In this document: positions 47,401-55,695 of the stretch, piece by piece | How positions within the stretch are numbered: position 1 is the first letter of the stretch | How the letters are laid out: every line of letters begins with the position of its first letter | Source of the DNA: Clostridiales bacterium | Lineage (GTDB): Bacteria > Bacillota > Clostridia > Christensenellales > Borkfalkiaceae | Reading direction: 5' to 3' | Assembly: GCA_015069425.1 (NCBI GenBank) | Contig: SVIP01000004.1 | Span: 62,001-126,000, forward strand | DNA length: 64,000 bases | Program-made: the position numbers and the translations under genes | Notes under the pieces: model-generated | What the model was told of the DNA's origin: nothing | Seen by the model: only the letters and a program-made list of their open reading frames with translations | Databases searched by the model: none

Positions 47401-47590
47401 AAATACTGCGAAATACTGCGTGTTTTTCTCGGCTACATACCATAAAGTGTATGCACCATCAAAAGAACACTTGTCTTTCTTGTATTTTTCTCGTCAATTG
47501 CGTTAAATACTGCGAAATACTGCGTGTTTTTCTCGGTTACATACCGCAAATGTATGTGCTCTCAAAAGAACACTTGTCTTTCTTGTATTT
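47401..47590. repeat. 104-bp tandem repeat, two copies, upstream of citrate synthase
   Basis: Copy 1 (47401-47504) and copy 2 (47505 to about 47590) are offset by 104 bases. Each opens with the 10-mer AAATACTGCG twice, then TGTTTTTCTCGG, a small hairpin (ACATAC ... GTATG), and AAAAGAACACTTGTCTTTC followed by TTGTATTT. The copies differ mostly in the hairpin loop and flanks. Copy 2 fades after the TTGTATTTCTCG part. The block fills the gap between hom and citrate synthase and holds no plausible gene. Leader RNA structure or an extragenic repeat element are the two readings. Confidence 0.85.
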
Positions 47591-47635
47591 CTCGTATTTT
47601 TCTTGTTAAACAACCTTACATTTAAGGAGATATAT

Positions 47636-48997
47636 ATGACTCACAACAATTATCAAACAATGGAAATAAAAAAACTTTCGGAAATTTGTAAAAATACTCC
47701 AAAATTTACCGAAGAAGTTTATCAAAAGAACGAAGTTAAAAGAGGACTTCGTGACCAAAACGGCGCAGGCGTTGTAACAGGGCTTACCGACATATCTGAC
47801 GTCATTGCTAAAAAGAAAGTAGACGGTGTTTTAGTCCCTTGTGACGGGGAACTTTATTATCGTAGTATAGACGTTCGCACCATGATTGAAAATTACAATA
47901 TGGAAATGCGTTCAGGATTTGAAGAGGCAACTTATTTGTTGCTCTTTAATAAACTTCCGACAAAAGAAGAATTAATTGAATTTAAGAAACTTCTTGCAAG
48001 TTATCGTAAACTTCCAAGAAACTTTGTTCGTGACGTTATAATGAAAGCGCCTAATAAAGATATTATGAACTCAATTTCAAGATGTATTCTTGCATTGTAT
48101 AGTTATGACCAACGTGCACTTGACAATTCAACTGAAAACGTATTAAGACAATGTTTAATGTTGACAGCAATGATGCCGATGTTTGCCGTTTATGCTTATA
48201 ACGCACATATGCACTACAATGAAAACAAGAGTTTATACATACATCGTCCTCGCCCCGAACTTTCTACTGCGGAAAACGTTTTGCACATGCTTCGTCCAGA
48301 TAGTAAGTATACTGAACTTGAGGCAAGAGTATTAGATATAGCGTTTATTCTTCACGCAGAACACGGTGGTGGTAACAACTCAACTTTTACCACTCACGTT
48401 GTTACAAGTGCCGGAACTGACACTTATTCAACTATAACCGCAGCACTTTGTTCACTTAAAGGACCTAAACATGGTGGCGCAAATATTAAAGTTATGGAAA
48501 TGTTTGCCGACCTTAAAAAGCACGTTTCTGATTGGAATGACGAAGAGGCTATTAAAGCATATCTTGCTAAATTGTTAGCGGGCGAAGCGTATGATAAAGC
48601 AGGACTTATTTATGGTATGGGACACGCTGTTTATTCCGTTTCAGATCCTAGAGCAGTTGTATTTAAGGAATACGTTGAAGCACTTGCTAATGAAAAGGGC
48701 AGAAAGAAAGAATTTAAACTTTACAGCACAGTTGAAAGACTTTCACAAGAACTCATTTGTCAAAAGAGAAAGGTTGTTAAAGGCGTTGCTGCAAACGTTG
48801 ACTTCTACAGTGGATTCGTTTATAACATGTTAGGACTTCCGATTGAACTCTTTACGCCTATGTTTGCAGTGTCAAGAGTTGCTGGTTGGAGTGCGCATAG
48901 AATGGAAGAACTCTTAAACAACGGTAAAATTATTCGTCCTGCATACGTTTCTACAAACGGTAGAAAAGAATATGTAAAGATTGAAGATAGAAAATAA
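47636..48997 (+). CDS. Citrate synthase family protein
   Basis: 453 residues from ATG 47636, five bases after AAGGAGA; an upstream in-frame start at 47603 lacks a site. The catalytic segments are LHAEHGGGNNSTFTTH (histidine near 240), LKGPKHGGANIKVMEM (near 281) and GMGHAVYSVSDPRA (His and Asp near 330-341). It has the long N-terminal extension seen in many clostridial citrate/2-methylcitrate synthases. It condenses oxaloacetate and acetyl-CoA, feeding glutamate synthesis; that fits the glutamine synthetase and NADPH-producing NfnAB in the same window. Whether 2-methylcitrate is made cannot be told. Confidence 0.92.
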   Translation: MTHNNYQTMEIKKLSEICKNTPKFTEEVYQKNEVKRGLRDQNGAGVVTGLTDISDVIAKKKVDGVLVPCDGELYYRSIDVRTMIENYNMEMRSGFEEATYLLLFNKLPTKEELIEFKKLLASYRKLPRNFVRDVIMKAPNKDIMNSISRCILALYSYDQRALDNSTENVLRQCLMLTAMMPMFAVYAYNAHMHYNENKSLYIHRPRPELSTAENVLHMLRPDSKYTELEARVLDIAFILHAEHGGGNNSTFTTHVVTSAGTDTYSTITAALCSLKGPKHGGANIKVMEMFADLKKHVSDWNDEEAIKAYLAKLLAGEAYDKAGLIYGMGHAVYSVSDPRAVVFKEYVEALANEKGRKKEFKLYSTVERLSQELICQKRKVVKGVAANVDFYSGFVYNMLGLPIELFTPMFAVSRVAGWSAHRMEELLNNGKIIRPAYVSTNGRKEYVKIEDRK

Positions 48998-49006
48998 TAT
49001 TTGTAA

Positions 49007-49047
49007 AAATAAAACCCCACAATAGCGTACGCTATTGTGGGGTTTTG
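49007..49047. terminator. Bidirectional terminator between citrate synthase and dnaD-type gene
   Basis: A 36-base perfect palindrome, AAAACCCCACAATAGCGT and its reverse complement, lies between converging genes. Confidence 0.9.
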
Positions 49048-49067
49048 ATATTATCCAAAAATGAAAA

Positions 49068-50753
49068 TCATTGCACTTTTTTGTCAAAACAATCGCAACG
49101 GTGAGTACCGACGTATCCCGTGTCTTTACATTTTTCACAAGCATATCTAGGGGACAAGTCGATTAGTGAAATACCCATTGTCGCGAGCAATTTTTCTGCT
49201 TTGTTAGTTAAATCTTTCTTTTCACGTTCTAAAGAGTTGATGGCGTCTAAATTATTTGCAATTTCCGCAAACGCCAGGTCTTTTTCTATACTATTGAGTC
49301 TACCGTATATATCCATAAATCCGTCGATTTCACTTGCTTTTTCATTATTCTTTTGTGCACGTGAAGTGGCAAGACTTCTCCGTCTTTCATATTCGCGATT
49401 ATAAGTTTCTTGCGAATCATCTTTAGTAAGTGCTGTTTCCGTAGCGTTTTCAAGGGTAAAGACGCCGTTGTTTTTCCAGTTGCTTAAAATCCCGTTCATG
49501 TATGCGGTAGGTGAACTTTTGCCAGAAGAGAGTTTTGCCGCCTCTAAAATCATATCTTCAGAAAAATTCCAACTCTTCCAAACGTTTAAATTCTCTCTGT
49601 CCCAAGGATTAGGTCTACGGTTAATTCCAGCAAGTGTAAGCATTTTAGAAATAAATTGGTCTTTTGTTTTTTCCTGCTCAAAGTAGTCGTGTACACTTGA
49701 AAGGTCAATTATACCACGTGACCTTAACACTTCGACTAAATCATTCATATCTTGAAGAGTGTTTTTACCTATCTTAAAACAGTGAGAGGCAATAAAACAA
49801 AGCGTTTGTTCTTCAAAACCAAAGGATAGCCATTTTTTTGTGTAAGTATCAACTTCCGTGTCTATTACTTCAACGTAAATCGAAAGCAATTTGTTGATTT
49901 TTATGGTTAAATCATAGATTGCTTTTTTATTTTTCATATAGTCGCTAATTTCTTCTTTAGAAAAACTTTTTAAAGAATATAGTTCGAGTAAAAATTCGTC
50001 TAATTTAGACATACTGCCTTTTTTAAGATTTTTAGCGGCAAAAACAATGTTTTCTTCTTCAAAATTAAGTTCTTGCGTCCATTTTTTTAGATAAGCAGAG
50101 TCTTCAATATCAGGCTGACGACGAATAGACATTGCTTTAAGGATTCTTTCAATTAATTCGGTTCTGAGAATATAAGATGCTAGTTCTCTTTCAACCTTTT
50201 CAATCGTGTTTATGCCACGATTACCGAAATCTTTTGAAACCTTGGATACGTATCTATATCCGATGTCCGTACCCTTTCTATCTACGCAATACTTAACTAT
50301 CATAAGCATTGCCTCTGGTTTAATAGAATAAGTTTCCATAATATTAAAGTATTCGCTATACTCATTTGTGGAAATCATACGGTCGGGAATTAGTGCTTGT
50401 AAAGACTTAGAAAAGTCAGTGTATTTTTCCGCTTTTATTTTTTTGGGTTTAGCAGAAAAAGATGAGCGAATAGGCTGATATTGTACGGAAAGTGGGGTTT
50501 TCGATAAAACAGATACTAGTCCGAATTCTTCCCAATAATTAAAACAACTTAAAACTTTTTCTTCGTCCATATCCAGTGTTTTAGCAAACTCAGCAAGCGA
50601 CAAATCAAATTTAGGATTTTGACAAATAAAAAGTCCGTAAAGGTAAACCTTAACGGCATCGCCCGAGGAAACGGGGAGATATTCGTTGATAAATGCGTTT
50701 TCCACGTCTGTAAAGCCAGCGTTAGAAAATTCTTTTGAATAAGAACAAATCAT
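49068..50753 (-). CDS. Long DnaD-domain replication protein with C-terminal zinc motif
   Basis: 561 residues from ATG 50753, behind AAAGGA (minus strand). Residues about 1-95 are a winged-helix-like N-terminal domain. A DnaD/DnaB-type domain follows near 130-200 (EAMLMIVKYCVDRKGTDIGY ... FGNRGI). Two more helical repeats of similar style are near 205-265 and 285-350. A last repeat near 370-430 ends with YMNGILSNW, the YxxxIxxxW motif of DnaD C-terminal domains that binds single-stranded DNA. After a coiled segment the protein ends with CEKCKDTGYVGTHRCDC, a zinc motif like that at the N-terminus of DnaI/DnaC helicase loaders. Typical DnaD is about 230 and clostridial DnaD-domain proteins 300-350 residues, so this one is long. 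No separate loader gene is adjacent. Confidence 0.8.
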   Translation of the reverse strand: MICSYSKEFSNAGFTDVENAFINEYLPVSSGDAVKVYLYGLFICQNPKFDLSLAEFAKTLDMDEEKVLSCFNYWEEFGLVSVLSKTPLSVQYQPIRSSFSAKPKKIKAEKYTDFSKSLQALIPDRMISTNEYSEYFNIMETYSIKPEAMLMIVKYCVDRKGTDIGYRYVSKVSKDFGNRGINTIEKVERELASYILRTELIERILKAMSIRRQPDIEDSAYLKKWTQELNFEEENIVFAAKNLKKGSMSKLDEFLLELYSLKSFSKEEISDYMKNKKAIYDLTIKINKLLSIYVEVIDTEVDTYTKKWLSFGFEEQTLCFIASHCFKIGKNTLQDMNDLVEVLRSRGIIDLSSVHDYFEQEKTKDQFISKMLTLAGINRRPNPWDRENLNVWKSWNFSEDMILEAAKLSSGKSSPTAYMNGILSNWKNNGVFTLENATETALTKDDSQETYNREYERRRSLATSRAQKNNEKASEIDGFMDIYGRLNSIEKDLAFAEIANNLDAINSLEREKKDLTNKAEKLLATMGISLIDLSPRYACEKCKDTGYVGTHRCDCFDKKVQ

Positions 50754-50802
50754 AATTAATCCTTTATAAATGCCATTTAACGGCAAAAAAAGTAAAAATC
50801 GC

Positions 50803-50831
50803 TTGCATTGAGAGGTATAATATTATATAAT
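50803..50831 (+). promoter_or_regulatory. Promoter of the 50984 gene
   Basis: TTGCAT (50803-50808), 17-base spacer, perfect TATAAT (50826-50831). Transcription start would be near 50838, giving a leader of about 145 bases. Confidence 0.65.
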
Positions 50832-50866
50832 ATAATAACTATTACTAAATGGTGGGCAAGTCAATG

Positions 50867-50964
50867 CGCAAAAAGGAATGATGATTTTGCGTAAAAAATA
50901 TTATAAACGAAACTAGAATAAAAAGCAACTTAATTTGTAAAAATTTTTTGCGGTTGCTTTTTGC
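50867..50964 (+). promoter_or_regulatory. Attenuator-like structured leader
   Basis: Two stems lie between promoter and start codon. Stem 1 is CGCAAAA (50867-50873) with TTTTGCG (50885-50891). Stem 2 is AAAAAGCAAC (50920-50929) with GTTGCTTTTT (50953-50962), terminator-like with a 23-base loop. TTTTTTGCG inside the loop (50943-50951) and TTTTTGCG after the stem (50958-50965) could each pair with the left arm of stem 1 instead, an arrangement that allows switching. A leader open frame is not evident. Regulation by attenuation is inference. Confidence 0.4.
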
Positions 50965-50983
50965 GGAAGATAAAAGGAGTGTT

Positions 50984-52672
50984 ATGGCAGGGAATATTTT
51001 AACGCCTTCTGCAATATGGAATAATTTTACGATAGAACAAATACCCCAAGCGGAAGTGGTGTCCGAAAAAGTTCAAGATGGAATAATGTTTAGTTATTTT
51101 TACCTTGATGGTAGGGAAATAGGTCAAGAAAGAGTTAAAATTTACGGTGTAATGGCGCGAAAAGTCCAACAGACGCTATCACCTGCTATTTTATTGGTTA
51201 GCGATTTGGATTGCGGATTTAACGAAGGGTTGATGTTAGATTTTGCCGAACGTGGATATACTGTGCTTTCAGTTGACCTTGCAGGGGAAACTGATGGGGA
51301 AAGTAGATTTACTATTTATCCTAATTCAATACATTACGCAAATTATCAAGTTGTTAAAGATAACCTCTATAAAGTTGATGGTGATGCTATTAATACTTGT
51401 TGGTTTGAGTGGGCGTGCGTGCTAAAATATGCATTTAAGTATTTAAGTAATCAAATCACGGTAACTAAAGTCGGTTGTTTAGGTTATGGTGAGGCGGGAA
51501 CGGCACTTTGGCAACTTGCAGGAACAGAAAGTGAACTTTCTTGTGCTGTGTTTGCCTTGAACGCAGGTTGGAACGGTTACCGTGGAATTAATAAGTTTGG
51601 CGGAATGGTTGAACCACAGTTTGACGATGATATGTATAAATTCATTGCAGGGATTGAGCCTCAAGCCTATGCAATGCACGTTAAGTGCCCGACATTAATG
51701 CTTTCTGCAACCAATAGTAAATTATACGATTGCGATAGAGCGTACGACACCCTTTCAAGGATAGAAAACGTGCGCACTGTAATGCACTATTCTGTTGGGT
51801 GCAGTGGGAAAATCAATAGAGAGGGCTACCTTAATGCGGTAAACTTTTTTGAACTTTTCTTAAAGAAAGAAGGGGCAAAAGCAGACGATTTCCCATACGA
51901 GACAGATATTATTTGCGATATAAAAGACGGTAAAATTCAAGTAGAAGTTACTCCGTTTTTGAAAAATATAATAGAAGTTGAACTATACGTTGCAGAGGAA
52001 AATAATAATCCTAGTTTGCGTTGTTGGCAAAAGTTTTCTAATACAAAAAAAGACGAAAACGGGGTTTATAGATTTGAATATTCTCCGTATCCTGATTCTG
52101 GGAACGTAACAATGTTTGCGCAAGCCAAGTATAAAGGCGACTTAGCGGTTGGTTCAAAAATAATAAACAAAAAATTTAACAAAGAAGACGTTTTATTTGC
52201 ACATAAAACAAATATTTTATATTCTTCTAGAATAAAAAATGCAGATTGTACTTTTTATTCTGCAAAACAACAAGAAAAGTGTAGACTTTTTACAGATAAA
52301 AAAGATTTAGTGATAGTTAAAAAAGGTCCTATGAACATTGATGGTGTAACTTGTGATGCGGGATTATTGACTTTTAAGTTGTGCAACAAAAAAGATAAAC
52401 CATCAGATGGAGCGATGTTAATGTTTGACGTGTATGCTGAGAAAAACAGTGAAATAACCGTCAAATTAATAGCAGACTATTTTGGACAAAAGACAGAATA
52501 CTTAGTAAAGGTTAACCTTTTAGGTGGAGACGTTTGGCATAACGTTAAACTAGAAACTTCAAGGTTTAAAACTTGCGAGGGTATGGGATTAAAGTCGTTT
52601 GAAAAAATTCAAGCAGTTGAGTTTTCAGTAAGCGACGGAGAATTTTTAATAAATAACTTTTTGTGGTTGTAA
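50984..52672 (+). CDS. Alpha/beta-hydrolase-fold protein lacking an evident nucleophile
   Basis: 562 residues from ATG 50984 (AAAAGGAGTG upstream). Residues about 50-300 follow the alpha/beta-hydrolase order seen in acetyl-xylan-esterase-like proteins: LSPAILLVSDLD strand, GYTVLSVDLAG, then an expected nucleophile elbow. That elbow reads GCLGYGEAGTALW (about 163-175), with no Ser, Cys or Asp in the central position of a G-x-S-x-G motif. The CPTLMLSATNSKLYDCDRAY strand where the acid would lie is present, but the expected histidine region (SVGCSGKINREGY) has no His. The C-terminal half (about 305-562) is beta-rich and resembles a carbohydrate-binding sandwich. No signal peptide. Probably a pseudo-enzyme or binding protein. 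It is followed one base later by the DUF951 gene. Confidence 0.65.
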   Translation: MAGNILTPSAIWNNFTIEQIPQAEVVSEKVQDGIMFSYFYLDGREIGQERVKIYGVMARKVQQTLSPAILLVSDLDCGFNEGLMLDFAERGYTVLSVDLAGETDGESRFTIYPNSIHYANYQVVKDNLYKVDGDAINTCWFEWACVLKYAFKYLSNQITVTKVGCLGYGEAGTALWQLAGTESELSCAVFALNAGWNGYRGINKFGGMVEPQFDDDMYKFIAGIEPQAYAMHVKCPTLMLSATNSKLYDCDRAYDTLSRIENVRTVMHYSVGCSGKINREGYLNAVNFFELFLKKEGAKADDFPYETDIICDIKDGKIQVEVTPFLKNIIEVELYVAEENNNPSLRCWQKFSNTKKDENGVYRFEYSPYPDSGNVTMFAQAKYKGDLAVGSKIINKKFNKEDVLFAHKTNILYSSRIKNADCTFYSAKQQEKCRLFTDKKDLVIVKKGPMNIDGVTCDAGLLTFKLCNKKDKPSDGAMLMFDVYAEKNSEITVKLIADYFGQKTEYLVKVNLLGGDVWHNVKLETSRFKTCEGMGLKSFEKIQAVEFSVSDGEFLINNFLWL

Positions 52673-52673
52673 T

Positions 52674-52874
52674 ATGATATACGCGGTTGGAGGAAAAATA
52701 ATTGCAAGAAAAAATCATCCGTGTGGCGGTAACGAATGGCAAGTAATGCGGACGGGAGCGGATATAAAACTCAAATGCTTAAAATGTGGTAAGGCAATGT
52801 TTTTAACGGTTGACCAAACTTCAAAAATGGCAAAAGAATATTATCCGCCAAAGGAGAATGATGATAAAGATTAA
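52674..52874 (+). CDS. DUF951 family small protein
   Basis: 66 residues. It shows the DUF951 pattern KNHPCGGNEWQVMRTGADIK followed by CLKCGKAMFL, with a Cys-x-Gly-x-Asn-x-Trp and a CxxC that may bind zinc. The family is widespread in Firmicutes, often near replication or translation genes; its function is unknown, nucleic-acid contact being likely. It overlaps the signal peptidase gene by 14 bases and begins one base after the hydrolase-fold gene, so all three are co-expressed. Confidence 0.88.
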   Translation: MIYAVGGKIIARKNHPCGGNEWQVMRTGADIKLKCLKCGKAMFLTVDQTSKMAKEYYPPKENDDKD

Positions 52875-53469
52875 AGACAGTCTTGTTGAGTTGGAAATAA
52901 AAAAAGCAAGGTCGGATAGAAGATTTCTATTAGCGGTAGCATTTTTTTTGGCTGTAATAATGTTATTTTCAGCACTCAACACGTACGTATTATTTAACGT
53001 CTACGTTTTTGGCCCGTCTATGGAAAACACCTTGCAAACTGGTGACGTGCTAATAGTAAACAGATATAAAAAGGTAGAGCGTGGCGATATAGTCGTTATA
53101 TCTGGCGCAAAAGAAGGGAGCGACGATTGGCTAATTAAAAGGGTGATTGCAGTTGAGGGCGAAACTGTGGAAATAAAAGACGGATACGTTTTTATTAACG
53201 ACAGAATACTTCATAGCGAGCCGTACGTTAAAGAAATGAAAGTTACTTTTGTGCCTGAAGGACAGCCGTCTAAGATAGAAGTTGGAGAATCGGAAATTTT
53301 TTATCTTGGTGACAACCGCTTAAACAGTAGCGATAGTCGTAATTACGGCACTTGCAAAGAAAGTCAGATAGTAGGCGTTGTAGAAGACTGGTCGATTAAA
53401 ATAAAAAGACCGCTTGGCAAAGTATATAAGTTTTTAGATAGTGCTAGAGCCTTTTTAAGGAAAAACTAA
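52861..53469 (+). CDS. lepB: Signal peptidase I
   Basis: A 202-residue type I signal peptidase, a membrane serine protease that removes Sec/Tat signal peptides. A single N-terminal membrane helix (about 20-44) is followed by the Ser-Lys dyad: S53 in VFGPSMENT and K93 in DWLIKRVIAVEG. The GDNRLNSSDSR box is near 158. The start ATG 52861 is four bases after AAGGAG; ATG 52858 overlaps too closely, and the frame is open further upstream inside the DUF951 gene. Gene symbol used generically (sipS-like). Confidence 0.93.
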   Translation: MIKIKDSLVELEIKKARSDRRFLLAVAFFLAVIMLFSALNTYVLFNVYVFGPSMENTLQTGDVLIVNRYKKVERGDIVVISGAKEGSDDWLIKRVIAVEGETVEIKDGYVFINDRILHSEPYVKEMKVTFVPEGQPSKIEVGESEIFYLGDNRLNSSDSRNYGTCKESQIVGVVEDWSIKIKRPLGKVYKFLDSARAFLRKN

Positions 53470-53489
53470 AGGGCTAATTAGGAGAGAAT

Positions 53490-54011
53490 ATGATTGAATA
53501 TTTTAGAGAAGAAGATTTCTTCAAAGCAAAATCGCAAAGAAAGAAAGTGCTTTATTTGTTTTATGCCGTTCTTGCTGTATACGTTATTTTCAGTTTAGGT
53601 ATGTTTTTGTGGTATAGAACACTGCCTTATATGAGCGGTCAAATAATTAAAGTAAAAGTTATTCATCACGTTATTTCCGTGTTGTTTGTGATATTTACGT
53701 TTATTTTTATGGGGATACCGTTTAAGAGAGTAAACAGATACTATAAACTTACACGCAATTTGCTTACGGGGATACGAGAAACTTCTACGGGTAGTTTTTT
53801 TGAATATGACGAGACACTTCAAGATAAAGACGGCGTAGATTTCAAGTCATTAGTGTTTATTGAGTGGAATAAGTATAAAAACGACTTTTTTGAAAGAAAG
53901 GTTTTGGTTTTTGACGAGCGTGAATTCCCCCAAATAAAAGAGGGGCAGAACGTGACGTACGTTACGCAAGGTAACGTTTTAGTAAGTTATAAGATACTTG
54001 AAGAAAATTAG
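53490..54011 (+). CDS. Unknown membrane protein, two helices
   Basis: 173 residues. After a charged N-terminus (about 1-20) come two membrane helices (VLYLFYAVLAVYVIFSLGMF near 20-40 and VISVLFVIFTFIFMGI near 61-76). A cytoplasmic domain of about 90 residues follows, with beta character (SGFFEYDETL-like segment, then FIEWNKYKNDFFERKVLVFD). AGGAGAGAAT precedes the ATG. I recognise no family. It lies between lepB and the ACT-PFL pair. Confidence 0.7.
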   Translation: MIEYFREEDFFKAKSQRKKVLYLFYAVLAVYVIFSLGMFLWYRTLPYMSGQIIKVKVIHHVISVLFVIFTFIFMGIPFKRVNRYYKLTRNLLTGIRETSTGSFFEYDETLQDKDGVDFKSLVFIEWNKYKNDFFERKVLVFDEREFPQIKEGQNVTYVTQGNVLVSYKILEEN

Positions 54012-54039
54012 GGAAATAATTAATTTTAGGAGAACAACA

Positions 54040-54309
54040 ATGAAAGCGATAGTAACGGTAATAGGAAAAGACAAGCCAGGCATTATAGCAAAAGTAAGCA
54101 CTTGTTTAGCAGAAAACAACGTAAACATTGAGGATATAAGTCAAACCATAATGCAAGGTAACTTTACAATGATTATGCAATGCGGTTTTGAAAACGCTAG
54201 CCTTTCACTTAAAGAGACAAAAGCAAAATTAGTGGAAATAGGTGAACAAATCGGCGTTTCTATCCACGTTCAACATGAAGATATTTTTAACGCAATGCAT
54301 AAAATTTAA
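54040..54309 (+). CDS. ACT domain protein (UPF0237)
   Basis: 89 residues from ATG 54040 (AGGAGAACAACA upstream); the frame is open to 53998 but that part overlaps the preceding gene and lacks a site. A single ACT domain with [20 protein letters not shown] and [12 protein letters not shown], the ligand-binding glycine turn intact. It forms a fixed pair with the PFL/DUF711 gene that follows in many Firmicutes. It probably senses a small metabolite or amino acid; the ligand is unknown. Confidence 0.92.
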   Translation: MKAIVTVIGKDKPGIIAKVSTCLAENNVNIEDISQTIMQGNFTMIMQCGFENASLSLKETKAKLVEIGEQIGVSIHVQHEDIFNAMHKI

Positions 54310-54323
54310 GGCTAGGGATAATT

Positions 54324-55679
54324 ATGTTCAGTAGAAAAGAAATTATTGAAACCATTAATATGGTTGAAAAAGAACATTTTGACGTTAGAACGATTACAAT
54401 GGGAATTTCCCTTTTATCGTGTATAAGAGAAGACGCAAAAAAGACGGCTGACCTTTGCTACGACAGAATTTGTAAAAAAGCAGAGCGTATAGTTGCGGTG
54501 GCTGAAGATTTAGAGGACGAATTCGGTGTTCCGATAATTAACAAGCGTGTATCAATAACTCCTGCAAGTTTACTCACGTCTTCCTTTTGTGGGAAAGAAG
54601 TTGTACTTGCAAAGGCTCTTGACAACGCTGCAAAGACAGTAGGGGTTGATTTTTTAGGTGGATACTCTGCGCTTGTTCAAAAAGGAATGACCAGTTATGA
54701 AAAATCTTTCATTGAGAGTATTCCAGAGGCACTTGCCGTTACTGATAGAACGTGCTCTTCTGTAAACGTTGGCTCAAGTAAAGCAGGTATTAATATGGAC
54801 GCCGTGCGTTTAATGGGCGAAATTATTAAACAGACGGCAGAAAGAACAAAAGATAGAGACGGTTTTGGTTGTGCTAAATTAGTTGTATTTTGTAATGCGG
54901 TTGAAGATAACCCATTTATGGCGGGTGCATTCCACGGCTTAAGCGAAGGTGAAACGGTTATTAACGTAGGCGTTTCAGGACCTGGTGTAGTTCATCATGC
55001 TTTGACAAAGATGAAAGGTGCATCAATTGAAGAGATTGCTGAAACTATCAAAAAGACAGCGTTTAAGATTACTCGTACAGGTCAACTTATTGCAAACGAG
55101 GCGTCAAAACGTCTTAACGCAGAGTTTGGTATAGTCGATTTATCTTTAGCGCCTACACCGGTTATGGGTGATAGCGTTGCGCATATATTAGAGGAGATGG
55201 GGCTTGAATCAGTGGGGTGTCACGGAACTACCGCTGCTTTGGCAATGCTTAACGACGCAGTTAAGAAAGGCGGTGTTATGGCAAGTTCTAACGTTGGTGG
55301 GCTTTCTGGTGCGTTTATCCCTGTTAGTGAAGATATAGGAATGATTAGGGCGGCGGAAAAGGGTGCAATTTCACTTGATAAATTAGAGGCTATGACTTGT
55401 GTTTGTAGCGTAGGTATAGATATGGTTGCTGTTCCAGGGGACACGCCCGCAACAACTTTGTCGGGTATGATAGCAGATGAATCAGCAATCGGTATGATTA
55501 ATAATAAGACAACTGCCGTTCGTATTATTCCCGTACCAAATAAAGGTGTTGGCGAAAGCGTTGAGTTTGGTGGACTTTTAGGCAGTGCGCCTATTATGAA
55601 AGTTAGCCCCTATGGGTGTTCAACCTTTATAAATAGAGGTGGTAGAATGCCTGCTCCAATACATAGCAATAAGAATTAA
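54324..55679 (+). CDS. PFL family protein (UPF0210/DUF711)
   Basis: 451 residues of the UPF0210 family, distantly related to the pyruvate formate-lyase fold but without a glycyl-radical motif. Signatures include [17 protein letters not shown] near the N-terminus, [13 protein letters not shown] near 112, [15 protein letters not shown] near 198 and [20 protein letters not shown] near 370. Its ACT partner lies 14 bases upstream. The enzymatic activity is unknown; co-occurrence suggests a metabolite-regulated enzyme. Confidence 0.92.
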   Translation: MFSRKEIIETINMVEKEHFDVRTITMGISLLSCIREDAKKTADLCYDRICKKAERIVAVAEDLEDEFGVPIINKRVSITPASLLTSSFCGKEVVLAKALDNAAKTVGVDFLGGYSALVQKGMTSYEKSFIESIPEALAVTDRTCSSVNVGSSKAGINMDAVRLMGEIIKQTAERTKDRDGFGCAKLVVFCNAVEDNPFMAGAFHGLSEGETVINVGVSGPGVVHHALTKMKGASIEEIAETIKKTAFKITRTGQLIANEASKRLNAEFGIVDLSLAPTPVMGDSVAHILEEMGLESVGCHGTTAALAMLNDAVKKGGVMASSNVGGLSGAFIPVSEDIGMIRAAEKGAISLDKLEAMTCVCSVGIDMVAVPGDTPATTLSGMIADESAIGMINNKTTAVRIIPVPNKGVGESVEFGGLLGSAPIMKVSPYGCSTFINRGGRMPAPIHSNKN

Positions 55680-55695
55680 AGGAAAGGTAATTAAT

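Noticed and set aside
47401-47590. CRISPR array
   Set aside because: Only two 104-bp units in direct tandem with no short repeat/variable spacer alternation and no cas genes.
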